DNA of 64,000 bases from Myxococcales bacterium (GTDB taxonomy: Bacteria > Myxococcota_A > Polyangia > Fen-1088). Of this stretch, positions 1 to 8,647 are shown piece by piece; the stretch's first letter is position 1, and every line of letters begins with the position of its first letter. The notes below the pieces were generated by a model. It had not been told where the DNA came from and did no database searches. It worked only from the letters and a program-made list of their open reading frames with translations. Location: the NCBI GenBank assembly GCA_003142855.1, contig PLNW01000162.1, forward strand, positions 62,001 through 126,000. Reading direction: 5' to 3'. The translations under genes and the position numbers were made by a program.

Positions 1-104
1 GCAACCTCAGCACCACAGACGGCGGCTCATTCCCGGACAACGTGACCCTCTTGGTGCTGACCAACGACTCGCCTGCGCTGCGTACCATCAACGACGGTCA
101 TTAG
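1..104 (+). CDS. 3' end of an unidentified gene (partial)
   Basis: An open frame enters from the left edge in the third frame and ends at a TAG at 102-104. About 33 C-terminal residues are visible, ending LRTINDGH. The composition is that of a normal soluble or exported protein, but no motif identifies a family. A hairpin follows the stop directly, which supports a real gene end here. The next gene converges from the other strand. Confidence 0.5.
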   Translation, partial: NLSTTDGGSFPDNVTLLVLTNDSPALRTINDGH

Positions 105-130
105 GGGTGTCCCTACCGTAGGAATACCCC
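104..130. terminator. Hairpin terminator between convergent genes
   Basis: Arms 104-115 and 119-130 pair over 12 positions with one mismatch and one G-U, around a CCG loop. A moderately T-rich stretch follows on the plus strand. It sits between the stop of the left-edge gene and the stop of the glycosyltransferase at 150, so it could serve both strands. The T-tract is weak, so function is inferred. Confidence 0.5.
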
Positions 131-149
131 CTCGTTGTGTTTCTGCGGT

Positions 150-1910
150 TCATCGTTGCACTTGGAAAACCGTAAGGACTTCGTCGTCCACGATGGGCTT
201 TCCAAACGCAGCGGCCAGGCGCTCACGAGCTTGGGCCACGAACTTCTTGGGGTTGGTGCCATGGTGGCTCACCACCTCGAGAAACAAGAATTCTCGCGCC
301 AGGTTCCAATGGAGTAGCACGTACTGGGCTTGGCTCGCTCTGACAGCGCGCGGGTCAGAGACGTCCACAACTGTCTTGAAACGAATTCCCCGGCGGGGCG
401 CCCCCTGTCCCAGCACATGATCGATGGTCATGTCGCTGAGAAGGTAGCCCCGTGAGGGTTGTTCGGAGCGTTCTGGGCTGTCATCGAGTGCCAGGCCAAA
501 CCCATCCTTCCAACTTGCGCCGCTTTCGTAGTAGCCTGCCAGCACAGGTCGGTGGTGGAGCAATTGCGCGAAGTAGAGGCGGTTGTAGTCCTCACCGATC
601 ACGAAGGGATACTCGATAATCGGGGCGCTTCCGCCTTCGCGGGCCACTCGTGCATAGAATGGGTGCAGTTGGGAGCGAAACAGGGGTTGCAGCGTGTCCT
701 CGACGGGATCGGGCCCACTTCTGGCGGTGCCAAACTGTGAGTAGTCATATTGGAATACCGGATGCTTTGTGAAACTCGTCGTTCCGGCTTGGACGAATGG
801 CAACGGGCCTGAGAAATAGAAAGCGACGGCCAGACCGAAAAGAAGGGTCACCCAAACCGTCTTCTGCAGGTATTGGGCCCTAACCAGGCCAGCCAGGGTT
901 TGACCCGCAACCCCTATGGCGAAAGCCGGCAAGAGAAAGAGGGGCAAACTGTAGCGGGCAAAAATGGCGCCCACCTCGCCTTGGATAGGATGGATGAGAA
1001 GCACAGCGGTGACCGAGGCGGCAGCCGCCGAGCCGAGAATCAGCAGTTCCCGTGGGGCTTGCTTTGCCGCCAGCACCAGCCCGCCTGCGGTTAGACCCAC
1101 AAAGATCAGCTGGATTTCTGCAGACGCGCTGCCGCACACGAGCTGCAGGAGCGCGCCAGCGGTTCGCGCCGTGAAAGGCAGATACGCCGGTCCTGCGGAT
1201 GACACGGACTGAAGCATCGCCGGCAGGGACAATGCACCGGCTATGGCAAACATCGCTAGCCCAGCCAAGACAACCCGCCTTGGACTCGGTCCCAATCTGC
1301 GCTGGCGTCCTTGCAGCAGGGCGGCCGCTGTCCAGGCTGCCAACAGCGGAGCGAAAGCCGTGACGTGAACCCAAATCGCCAAGGCACCCAGTACGACGGC
1401 GCCGATGGCACGGCTCCGGCGGGCGCCGTTGCTCCAACGGCCAAGATGGGTGAACGCGAGGAACTCGAGCAGAAGCAGCGGGGCATAGGGACGAGCAAGG
1501 CGGCTATGAAAAATCAGAAAAGGCGCCAGCGCCATGATCAAACCGGAGAGCAAGGCTGCCCTGGCCCCGAAGTGCCGCGCGACCCAGCGAGGGTAGTACC
1601 ACAAGAGAAGAATGCCGGCTGCCAGCGAGGGGAAAACGATCGACCATTCAGACAGACCGAAGGTATCCAGCATGAGCCGAAGATAGAGATTGTGCGGCAC
1701 ACTGTTGGCGCCCAGTCGGGAGTAGTGCATGAAGAGATAGGCCAGGCCGTGGTCGAGAACGTAACGGATGGCGTGCCACTCGTCGTCAAACGGAATCTGG
1801 CTTCCCAGGTTCCACAGACGCAGGGTGGCGCCGAACGCAAGGATGGCCAGCAGCAAGAGGCCCTGAGCCCGCGTCGGGGGGCTTGGGAGGCTCGAATCCT
1901 GCTCGCCCAC
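150..1910 (-). CDS. GT-C fold membrane glycosyltransferase (PMT/ArnT-like)
   Basis: This 586-residue multipass protein opens with a short cytosolic tail and a first membrane helix near residues 17-35, then an acidic loop FDDEWH near residue 42. An acidic first loop is the catalytic hallmark of GT-C enzymes that use polyprenyl-phosphate sugars. About ten hydrophobic segments follow, then a soluble C-terminal domain of roughly 200 residues. The start is GTG, one base after the TAG of the upstream GT2 gene, with GAGG a few bases before it, so the two are coupled. It is the last gene of a four-gene envelope-glycan operon. Donor and acceptor cannot be told from sequence. Confidence 0.8.
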   Translation of the reverse strand: MGEQDSSLPSPPTRAQGLLLLAILAFGATLRLWNLGSQIPFDDEWHAIRYVLDHGLAYLFMHYSRLGANSVPHNLYLRLMLDTFGLSEWSIVFPSLAAGILLLWYYPRWVARHFGARAALLSGLIMALAPFLIFHSRLARPYAPLLLLEFLAFTHLGRWSNGARRSRAIGAVVLGALAIWVHVTAFAPLLAAWTAAALLQGRQRRLGPSPRRVVLAGLAMFAIAGALSLPAMLQSVSSAGPAYLPFTARTAGALLQLVCGSASAEIQLIFVGLTAGGLVLAAKQAPRELLILGSAAAASVTAVLLIHPIQGEVGAIFARYSLPLFLLPAFAIGVAGQTLAGLVRAQYLQKTVWVTLLFGLAVAFYFSGPLPFVQAGTTSFTKHPVFQYDYSQFGTARSGPDPVEDTLQPLFRSQLHPFYARVAREGGSAPIIEYPFVIGEDYNRLYFAQLLHHRPVLAGYYESGASWKDGFGLALDDSPERSEQPSRGYLLSDMTIDHVLGQGAPRRGIRFKTVVDVSDPRAVRASQAQYVLLHWNLAREFLFLEVVSHHGTNPKKFVAQARERLAAAFGKPIVDDEVLTVFQVQR

Positions 1911-1911
1911 G

Positions 1912-2664
1912 CTAGCCCTCGGCGCGCTTTCTCAGGCGGGGAAAACGACTGGGGGTCAGCCAGGAGCGCACCCGGTAGCCCAGGATCATCCAGATCATGC
2001 GCAGGCCCAACCGCAGGGCGACCCACTTGTTTCCGGTGACCGACGATGTTCCGACCCGCTTGGTGTAGTTCACTGGGATCTGAATCATCTTCATCTTCAT
2101 CAAGATCGACAGCACCATCATCTGCGGACCGAAAAAACTTCCGTCGATGGTGAAGTGCGGCTGCATGTCCAGCAGCGCCTCACGGCGCAGACACCGCATG
2201 GTGCAGCCAACGTCGGTCAGGGAGGTCGTGTTGAACAGGAACTCCATCAGCTTGGCCACCCAGTAGTTGCCCCACTTGAGGAACAGTCCCATGTTGGCGC
2301 CCTTCCAGATCAGTTCCTTCACCGTGCGTGTGCCGTAAACCACTTCGAAGTCGTCGGAGTAGGCCAGCAGCTTCAGGGCGTCGTGGCCGCGAAAGGTGCC
2401 GTCCGGCTCGGAAACCAGGATCAGATCGCCCGAGGCCTGGTGAAGCCCGCGTCGCATGGCCGCCCCATAGCCTTGCACCGGCTCGTGAATTTCACACGCC
2501 GGCGTATGCGCGACCTCCTGGCTGGTGCCGGCGGCCGCGTTGTTGTTTATCACCAGAATCTCGTCGATGACGCCGGTCGCAACGAACTCCTCGATGGAAC
2601 GACGGATCGAATCCCGTTCGTTGTAGGTCGGCAGGATGAGAGAGACTTTTTTCCCCTTCCAGAT
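1912..2664 (-). CDS. Family 2 glycosyltransferase, dolichol-phosphate-mannose synthase-like; non-canonical start
   Basis: The GT-A fold is clear: LPTYNE near the N-terminus, then ILVINNN and the nucleotide/metal motif SEPDGT, with GT2 features such as DVGCTMRCLR. The C-terminus is basic and may associate with the membrane. The conserved LPTYNE lies upstream of the first GTG in the frame (2553). Between the methyltransferase TAG (2670-2668) and LPTYNE there is no ATG, GTG or TTG. The best ribosome-binding site, AAAGGAG, lies 7 nt before an ATC codon at 2664-2662, used here as the start (250 residues). Alternatives are a point error in an ATG or read-through of the TAG from the methyltransferase, which is in the same frame. 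The protein probably charges a lipid or extends a glycan for the neighbouring GT-C enzymes. Confidence 0.75.
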   Translation of the reverse strand: MWKGKKVSLILPTYNERDSIRRSIEEFVATGVIDEILVINNNAAAGTSQEVAHTPACEIHEPVQGYGAAMRRGLHQASGDLILVSEPDGTFRGHDALKLLAYSDDFEVVYGTRTVKELIWKGANMGLFLKWGNYWVAKLMEFLFNTTSLTDVGCTMRCLRREALLDMQPHFTIDGSFFGPQMMVLSILMKMKMIQIPVNYTKRVGTSSVTGNKWVALRLGLRMIWMILGYRVRSWLTPSRFPRLRKRAEG

Positions 2665-2667
2665 GGT

Positions 2668-3303
2668 CTAGCTCCTTTCTGCCACCGCGTACATCTGTGC
2701 GGCCAGCGGTCGCAGGGGAGAACGAAGGTACCAGCGTACCAGGAGCGGAATTCTAGGCAGCCGACTCTTCATTGAAAAGGGCAACAGGCCAGGGATCAGG
2801 CGCACCATGCGAAACCCGTTTTGCGTGAGCATGAGAGGAAGGTTGTGGTGGTGGAACGCGGTCTTGTGGGTCGGATCATCCCAGTAATGGACGGGGCACA
2901 GCAAGAAGTTGGGCTGGATGAGGATCAGCCTTCCCCCCGGTCGCAGCACACGGTGGGCATCCCTGACCAGCGCGGCCGCTTCCTCGATGGTGAAATGCTC
3001 GAGAAAATTGCTAGCGAAGACCAAGTCCACGCTGCCCGCCTCGATCCCGGGCATCCCCCTGCAATCAGCGATGCGCAGGTCCACCTCCTGTGCGGCAAAG
3101 CGGGACATTTCTGGATTCAGGTCGAAAGCGATGCGGGTCGGGGCTGGGAAGTTGTTGATAAAGTCACAGTAGCCCGCTCCCAGTTCCAGCACCATCTGCG
3201 CGCGTGCCGCATCCCTGGAAACGAAGCGGGCGATTTCGCGCCAGACACCGGCCCGATTGGCCAGCCAGGGGTAGGCTCCGACATAGGGATTGCCGGAGGT
3301 CAC
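2668..3303 (-). CDS. Class I SAM-dependent methyltransferase
   Basis: The 211-residue protein has a Rossmann methyltransferase core. Motif I is LELGAGYCDF near residue 40, an acidic strand end FDLN near residue 60, then DLVFASNFLEHF, and the post-motif LRPGGRLILIQPN near residue 130. This matches the Methyltransf_11 family. Its ATG overlaps the TGA of the TMTC-like gene (ATGA), so translation is coupled. Placed between glycosyltransferases, it most likely methylates a sugar or lipid-linked glycan, but the substrate is not visible. Its TAG stop is followed in the same frame by the GT2 coding sequence. Confidence 0.85.
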   Translation of the reverse strand: MTSGNPYVGAYPWLANRAGVWREIARFVSRDAARAQMVLELGAGYCDFINNFPAPTRIAFDLNPEMSRFAAQEVDLRIADCRGMPGIEAGSVDLVFASNFLEHFTIEEAAALVRDAHRVLRPGGRLILIQPNFLLCPVHYWDDPTHKTAFHHHNLPLMLTQNGFRMVRLIPGLLPFSMKSRLPRIPLLVRWYLRSPLRPLAAQMYAVAERS

Positions 3304-5165
3304 AACGAGCTCTCCTCTGCGATCCGCCTCGCCTCATCCACCAACCCGGGAAAAGCGTCTGTGTACTGGCGCAGAAGACCGCGCAGGCCTGACCGGCGCA
3401 GTGGATCGCTGCTGGCATAGCGAAGGTACTGGCGGAAGTAGCGCAAGGATTCGCGGGCCCGCTGCTCGCTCGCGGGTTCACGCTTTGCCAAATCGAGCAA
3501 GGCCTGAGCCAGCATCAGGGCCGTGTACTGGTTGGGCATCATTTGGTAAGCAGCCTGGTAAAAGGCCAGCCGCTGCTCGATGGGGTTTCCGGCCAAGGCG
3601 GCCGCCAGGCCGAGCACCAAGTACAACTCTGCCGTATGCGCCCGATCTCGGCTGAGGTAGCCCGGTGCCGGCTTCCAGGGCAGCGATCGATAGTAGCGAA
3701 TTCCTTCCTCTGCCACCCGGGTTGCCTGCTCCAGGGCCTGCTGGCGCGCCTGCGAGCCAGGCGCGGCCTTCGCGGCGTCTTGCAAGATGGTCTTGGCGTC
3801 GGACTCGAAGGCCAGAAGCGAGGGCTGCGGCAGTCCCCTCTCGTAGGCCCAGAATGAATGGGCGTTGCGGAAGGCTTGCTGGTGTGTCTGTCCAACGGCC
3901 ACGCCGTAGCCGCCGAAGCAGGCCAGGGCCAGGAAGGCCACCGCGGATAGCCGACGGAGGTATGGCCGCGGGCTACGCCAGGCATCGATGGCCAGCGCCG
4001 ACAGCAGGGCCATCACACAGAAGGATGAGAGGTACGCATAGCGATCGGCCACCCAGAGTCCGATGTACTCCACATTGCAGTAGGGCAGCATGAAAATGAA
4101 GAAACCAAGAACGTAGAAGGCGAGGTCTTTCCGGTAGCGCAGGACAACCACAAGTCCGATCCCGGAACCCGCTATCATCGCCACGATAATCCCGATTTCG
4201 CCTGGCGTGAGCGGGAGGGCGACATTGGGACGCAGATAGGAGATGGAATGCTCGGCGGCCGACCCGATGTGGGCCAGGGTACGGCCTAGGCTGAGCGGGA
4301 CGAGAAGCGCAAGCGTCTTCAGGTGCTGCAGCGAGAAGGGGGAAGGCCCGCGCTCCCCGATCACCTGGAAGGCGGTCAGGATCCGCTGGTACCACAGGTA
4401 GAGTCCCAGCGCAGTCGCCAGGTGGGGCAGAAGGCCGATGAGTTCGCGTCCGCGCGCGCGGAGGTCGAGCGGATCGCGCGGGCCACGCGTGCCAGCCAGA
4501 AAGGGCGCGAAGATCCGGTGCACAGCCAGGAGCAGCACCAAGACGATGGCACTGAACTTCGCCAACACAGCGAGCGGACAAAGCAGGAAGACCATCACCA
4601 GGAGAGCGCGACGCCGCCCACGCCGGGCCTGGCCGAGGGCGAGGGACTGGGTCAAAAGAGCGAGGTAAGTGAAGAAAGCCGCGAGGACGTCCTTGCGTCC
4701 CATGACCCAGCACACCGGCTCTACGTGGATGGCCAGGGTGCCGTAGAGGGCCGCGGTCAGACCGGCAAGGGCCAGCGATCGCGTGGCATGCAGCAAGAAG
4801 AGAAACAGCAAGACGACATTGGTCGCATTGAGCAGCACGTTGCCTAGGTGGTAGCCGACGGGGTTGGTGAATCCGAATAGGCGGGCATCGAGCAGCCAGC
4901 TCAGGTCGCGAACCAGAAGTGGCTCTTCGCGCGGAAAGTAGCCGACCAGGATCTCGTGCACGCCATCCAGGAGCGAACTCTGGTTGTACAGGTTCGGGTG
5001 TCCGAGCAGGACGGTGTTTTCGTCGTAGCCGATGAAGCCAAAACCCAGCGATGCCCCATAGAGGATCAGGCTGCCGCCAAACAGGGCGATGGAGATGGCC
5101 AGGATCATGAACCCACGGGACGGAACACACACACGCGCGAGCAAGTTGGGATGCGGGTCGTTCAT
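3300..5165 (-). CDS. TMTC-like membrane protein with C-terminal helical repeats
   Basis: The 621-residue protein begins with a membrane helix at about residues 20-40 and a first-loop acidic pair in GYDENT near residue 48. The segment HVEPVCWVMGRKDVLAAFF near residue 150 resembles the conserved loop of TMTC-type O-mannosyltransferases. About ten membrane segments are followed by roughly 200 soluble residues with TPR-like helices near the end (YQAAYQMMPNQYTALMLAQALLDL). This two-part layout is typical of bacterial TMTC relatives. It is the first gene of the minus-strand operon and overlaps the methyltransferase by 4 nt. A glycosyltransferase role is inferred. Confidence 0.7.
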   Translation of the reverse strand: MNDPHPNLLARVCVPSRGFMILAISIALFGGSLILYGASLGFGFIGYDENTVLLGHPNLYNQSSLLDGVHEILVGYFPREEPLLVRDLSWLLDARLFGFTNPVGYHLGNVLLNATNVVLLFLFLLHATRSLALAGLTAALYGTLAIHVEPVCWVMGRKDVLAAFFTYLALLTQSLALGQARRGRRRALLVMVFLLCPLAVLAKFSAIVLVLLLAVHRIFAPFLAGTRGPRDPLDLRARGRELIGLLPHLATALGLYLWYQRILTAFQVIGERGPSPFSLQHLKTLALLVPLSLGRTLAHIGSAAEHSISYLRPNVALPLTPGEIGIIVAMIAGSGIGLVVVLRYRKDLAFYVLGFFIFMLPYCNVEYIGLWVADRYAYLSSFCVMALLSALAIDAWRSPRPYLRRLSAVAFLALACFGGYGVAVGQTHQQAFRNAHSFWAYERGLPQPSLLAFESDAKTILQDAAKAAPGSQARQQALEQATRVAEEGIRYYRSLPWKPAPGYLSRDRAHTAELYLVLGLAAALAGNPIEQRLAFYQAAYQMMPNQYTALMLAQALLDLAKREPASEQRARESLRYFRQYLRYASSDPLRRSGLRGLLRQYTDAFPGLVDEARRIAEESSL

Positions 5166-5412
5166 GAAACCGGCGACGCCGGAGCCTGGATGGTAACCCG
5201 AGGATTCGAGGCCAGCCTAATTGGGAATCGCTTGTCGCCGGCTGTCGGGAATAGACGCACAGAGAGAGGCCTCCAAGATGACTCTTTTTGTCACTCGAAG
5301 CTGCCAAAACCCGATCTTTGTCACCCTGGAACCATGAACTCTGACTCAGACAAAGCCAGTTTTCCATAGGGATCACAGGTTGTTAGGTGGCATGACGCGA
5401 GTTGTTTCGCTG

Positions 5413-5428
5413 TGGCACATGGGGTGCA
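5413..5428 (+). promoter_or_regulatory. Sigma-54 (-24/-12) promoter of pilA
   Basis: TGGCAC (5413-5418), five bases, then GTGCA (5424-5428). The GG at 5414 and GC at 5426 are 12 nt apart, exactly the -24/-12 spacing. Transcription would start near 5438, giving a leader of about 18 nt with the ribosome-binding site inside it. Myxobacterial pilA genes are known to be sigma-54 and PilR dependent, which fits. Only the -12 element departs from TTGC. Confidence 0.65.
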
Positions 5429-5456
5429 CAGTCGAAGCAGCCAGGAGGCAAGAAAA

Positions 5457-6005
5457 ATGACCATCAAAGCTCGCAAGCGCAGCGGAGGCTTCACCTTGGT
5501 GGAGCTCATGATCGTCGTGGCGATCATCGGAATTCTGGCAGCAGTGGCGATTCCCGCTTTCACCCGCTACGTGAAGAAGTCACGTACGACTGAGGCTGTG
5601 GGTCACCTCAACAAAGAATGGGCAGGTTCGTTGTCCTACTATGAGACGGACCACATGCAGGCCGGCGGCACGGCGCTGCCCAAGCAATTCCCCGGCGCCA
5701 CGGCTGGTTGGGCCTACACCACAGAGTGCGGCTGTCAGACCGGTCTGCGGTGCCCGGGCAATGCCCCGGCTTGGGGCTCTGATCCAGTGTGGTTGGCCCT
5801 CAACTTCTCCATTCCTGATTCGCACAACTACATGCCCGGGTACAGCGGCAGCGGCACGGGCACTGCCAGCCAGTTCACTGCCTATGCCAAGGGAGACTTG
5901 AACTGCAACAGCACCTTGGCCACGTTCGTTCGCAGTGGCGGTGTGAACTCCGCTGGGGACGTGACCGGCTCCTACCAGCCAGTCATCACCAACGAGCTAG
6001 AGTAG
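5457..6005 (+). CDS. pilA: Type IV pilin (major pilin-like)
   Basis: The 182-residue prepilin has leader MTIKARKRSGG, cleavage before F12, and the mature N-terminus FTLVELMIVVAIIGILAAVA, with Glu5 needed for assembly. The globular part has paired cysteines (ECGCQTGLRCPG and a later DLNCNS) that may form disulfides. The start is the ATG at 5457, because AGGAGG lies 8 nt upstream and the leader then has normal length; an in-frame ATG at 5412 overlaps the promoter. It is monocistronic, with a sigma-54 promoter and a strong terminator. The machinery would include the PilQ secretin encoded at the other end of this window. It is the pilus subunit for twitching or social motility, or a close paralogue. 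Confidence 0.92.
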   Translation: MTIKARKRSGGFTLVELMIVVAIIGILAAVAIPAFTRYVKKSRTTEAVGHLNKEWAGSLSYYETDHMQAGGTALPKQFPGATAGWAYTTECGCQTGLRCPGNAPAWGSDPVWLALNFSIPDSHNYMPGYSGSGTGTASQFTAYAKGDLNCNSTLATFVRSGGVNSAGDVTGSYQPVITNELE

Positions 6006-6034
6006 AAGCCGTCACGCGACCGAAAAGGTCGAGC

Positions 6035-6068
6035 AAGCCCCGGAGGGACATCCCCGCCGGGGCTTTTT
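6035..6068 (+). terminator. Rho-independent terminator of pilA
   Basis: GCCCCGG (6037-6043) pairs perfectly with CCGGGGC (6057-6063), extended by AA/TT pairing and followed by five T residues. It lies 30 nt after the pilA stop. On the other strand the hairpin also follows nadB, so it may act in both directions. Confidence 0.85.
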
Positions 6069-6082
6069 GCTACTATGTGCCT

Positions 6083-7669
6083 CTACACCGCTGGGCCGTC
6101 GCCGCGCGCGAGCATGGTGTCCCTGGCCAGGCGAGGGTCGTGGTCGGGATGGTCCAGATTGAAATGCAGGCCGCGGCTTTCGGGCCGCCGCCGCGCACTC
6201 TGGATAATGAGATCGGCTACCAGTGCAATGTTGCGCAGCTCGAGCAGATCGCGGTTCACCAGGAAGTTCCAGTAGTACTCGCGGATCTCTTCGCGGATGA
6301 GCTGCATCCGCCGCGCCGCACGCTCCAGCCGCTTGTCCGAGCGGACGATGCCCACGTAGTTCCACATCAGGCGGCGGATCTCGTCCCAGGTGTGACTGAC
6401 CACGACGGCCTCGTCCGCCGCCGTGGCATCGCCTGGATACCAGGTCGCCACCTGCTGTGGCCTGTCCACCTTGGCGTCACGTACGTCGTCGGCGGCGCGA
6501 GCGGCGTAGACCAGCGCCTCCAGCAGCGAGTTGGAAGCTAGGCGGCAGGCGCCGTGCAGGCCGGTCATCGATGCCTCGCCGATGGCGTAGAGGTTGCGCA
6601 CGCTGCTGCGTCCGTTCGCGTCCACCAGAATGCCCCCACAACTGTAGTGCGCGGCGGGTACCACTGGGAGCGGCATGGTTCGCATGTCAATACCTAGCTC
6701 CAAGCAGCGCCGGTGAATGTTGGGGAAACGCTCGACCAAGAACTGCGCCGGCAGGTGGGTCATGTCGAGCACGACATAGTCGTCGCCGCTGCGCTTCATC
6801 TCGGCGTCGATGGCGCGTGACACTACGTCGCGCGGGGCGAGATCCTTCATTTCATGGTAGCGCGGCATGAATGCCGTGCCATCGATCAGTCGCAGGATGC
6901 CACCCTCGCCCCGGAGGGCTTCGCTGATGAGGAAGGACTTGGCCGCCGGGTGGAACAAGCAGGTGGGATGGAACTGGAAGAATTCCATGTTGGCCACCCG
7001 CGCGCCCACCCGGTAGGCCATGGCCACGCCGTCGCCGGTCGCCACGTAGGGATTGGAGGTGTACAGGTACACTTTCCCCGCTCCTCCGGTGGCCACGATC
7101 ACGGCGCGTGCAACCACGGTCCGGATCTCGCCGGTTTTCTGATCGTAGACATAGGCGCCGAACACGGCGTTGGGGCCGCCGTACTTGGCGGTGGTCAGCA
7201 GATCCACCGCCATGGACTCGGGCAGAAGCGTGATTCGGTCCCCGCGCTCTTTCACGCGTTCAAGCATGGTGTCGTGGATGGCGGCGCCGGTCATGTCGCG
7301 CGCGTGGACCACGCGTCGGGCGCTGTGACCGCCCTCGCGGGCGAGTTGGAACTGGCCGTCGGGCTCGCGGTCGAAGTTCACCCCCAGTTGATTGGCCAAG
7401 TGAAGAATGTGCTGCGGCCCCTGACGCACGCACATGTCCACCACGTCGAGATTACACAGGCCGTCGCCCACGCGCAGGGTGTCCTCGATGTGCTTCTCTG
7501 GTGTGTCACCCGCACCCAGCACCGCCGCCACTCCACCCTGAGCCTCGTGGGAGTTGGCGTCGGTGAGGCTGTGTTTTGACACCACCAGCACGCGGCCGTG
7601 CTCGGAGGCACGCAGCGCAAAGTAAAGGCCCGCCAGGCCAGAACCAAGTACCAGATAGTCTGTTTCCAC
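6083..7669 (-). CDS. nadB: L-aspartate oxidase
   Basis: This flavoenzyme oxidises L-aspartate to iminoaspartate, the first step of de novo NAD synthesis. The 528-residue protein has the N-terminal FAD-binding motif GSGLAG, the HSARRVVHARDMTG segment, RGEGG, RDVVSRAID, SCGGILVD and the family signature GEASMTGLHGACRLASNSLLE, with a C-terminal succinate-dehydrogenase-like helical domain. The usual HGANRLASN reads HGACRLASN here, a mild variant. The length is normal. The gene stands alone, converging on pilA; nadA and nadC are not in the window. Confidence 0.93.
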   Translation of the reverse strand: METDYLVLGSGLAGLYFALRASEHGRVLVVSKHSLTDANSHEAQGGVAAVLGAGDTPEKHIEDTLRVGDGLCNLDVVDMCVRQGPQHILHLANQLGVNFDREPDGQFQLAREGGHSARRVVHARDMTGAAIHDTMLERVKERGDRITLLPESMAVDLLTTAKYGGPNAVFGAYVYDQKTGEIRTVVARAVIVATGGAGKVYLYTSNPYVATGDGVAMAYRVGARVANMEFFQFHPTCLFHPAAKSFLISEALRGEGGILRLIDGTAFMPRYHEMKDLAPRDVVSRAIDAEMKRSGDDYVVLDMTHLPAQFLVERFPNIHRRCLELGIDMRTMPLPVVPAAHYSCGGILVDANGRSSVRNLYAIGEASMTGLHGACRLASNSLLEALVYAARAADDVRDAKVDRPQQVATWYPGDATAADEAVVVSHTWDEIRRLMWNYVGIVRSDKRLERAARRMQLIREEIREYYWNFLVNRDLLELRNIALVADLIIQSARRRPESRGLHFNLDHPDHDPRLARDTMLARGDGPAV

Positions 7670-7783
7670 GTAGGGGCCAATCTACCAGACCGGCGAGGTC
7701 GCGACATGTTCGAGATACGCCCGACGGAAAGACATCGCTTAGGAGCGGCGAGGATATTCGGCCTGTGTTACGATCAGCCAAAT

Positions 7784-8644
7784 ATGCTTGGCCGTTCCTA
7801 TCTTGCCTTGTTGCTCTTGCCCGCGCTGTCGGCGCCCGGGCACGCCACGGTGTGGCAGCGCCAGAGGGCGGACGGCAACCTGGAGTTCACCAACGCTCCC
7901 ACCCCGGGTCCAAACTGGCGGGCCGTTCCGGAGTCCGAGGCGACACGCACCTCCGCAAGGCCGCACGAACACGTCCAAGCGGCTTCAAGGATCGACAGCG
8001 TGATGTGGACCCGCGATCGCGCCGACGGAGTGAGCGAGTTCACCAACCTGCCTCCGGTGGGCAGGCACTGGAAGGTGCTGTTTCGCATCGGGCCGGGCAA
8101 GGCCTCGGCCGTGCGGGGTGACTCGGACCTGGTCCCGCCGCATGACAGTTCCCTGGCTCGCTACCATCGTTTCGACGACCACATCCGCGATCAGCAGGCC
8201 TACTTTGCCATTCCGCAGGCCCTCATCCGGGCTGTGATCAAGACCGAGTCGGACTACGACCCGAACGTGGTGTCGAGTGCGGGCGCGCTCGGGCTGATGC
8301 AGCTCATGCCAGCCACGGCGCGGGCCATGGGTGTGACCAACGTGTGGGATCCGCGCCAGAACATCATGGGCGGTGCGCGCTACCTGCAGACCCTGGCCAA
8401 ACGTTTCTGCAGGACACCCACAGTGGGACGAGGCGACGCGGGTGGGGGCGCCTTCACGTGTTCGGACGACGAGAAGATCAAGGTGCTCGCCGGGTACCAC
8501 GCTGGGCCTGGAGCCGTCGAGAAATACCGGGGACTGCCCCCCTATGAAACCACGCGGACCTATGTAGACGCCGTGTGGCAGCGATACAAGCGCGAGGCCG
8601 CGCTGTCGGCCTGGGTGGGAGCCGCGCCCGTGGCGCTGCGATGA
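7784..8644 (+). CDS. SLT-type lytic transglycosylase with two N-terminal DUF4124-like repeats
   Basis: The 286-residue secreted enzyme has a signal peptide (LALLLLPALSAPGHA, residues 7-21). Two short repeats follow: VWQRQRADGNLEFTN (about 23-37) and MWTRDRADGVSEFTN (about 74-88), which resemble DUF4124. The transglycosylase domain starts near residue 130. The catalytic glutamate is E155 in KTESDYDP, followed by SSAGALGLMQLMPATA and the AGYHAGPGAVEKYRG segment. It cleaves peptidoglycan glycan strands in the periplasm. The start at 7784 was chosen because it places the signal peptide at the N-terminus; an upstream in-frame start (7598) runs into nadB antisense sequence. Confidence 0.88.
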   Translation: MLGRSYLALLLLPALSAPGHATVWQRQRADGNLEFTNAPTPGPNWRAVPESEATRTSARPHEHVQAASRIDSVMWTRDRADGVSEFTNLPPVGRHWKVLFRIGPGKASAVRGDSDLVPPHDSSLARYHRFDDHIRDQQAYFAIPQALIRAVIKTESDYDPNVVSSAGALGLMQLMPATARAMGVTNVWDPRQNIMGGARYLQTLAKRFCRTPTVGRGDAGGGAFTCSDDEKIKVLAGYHAGPGAVEKYRGLPPYETTRTYVDAVWQRYKREAALSAWVGAAPVALR

Positions 8645-8647
8645 CCT

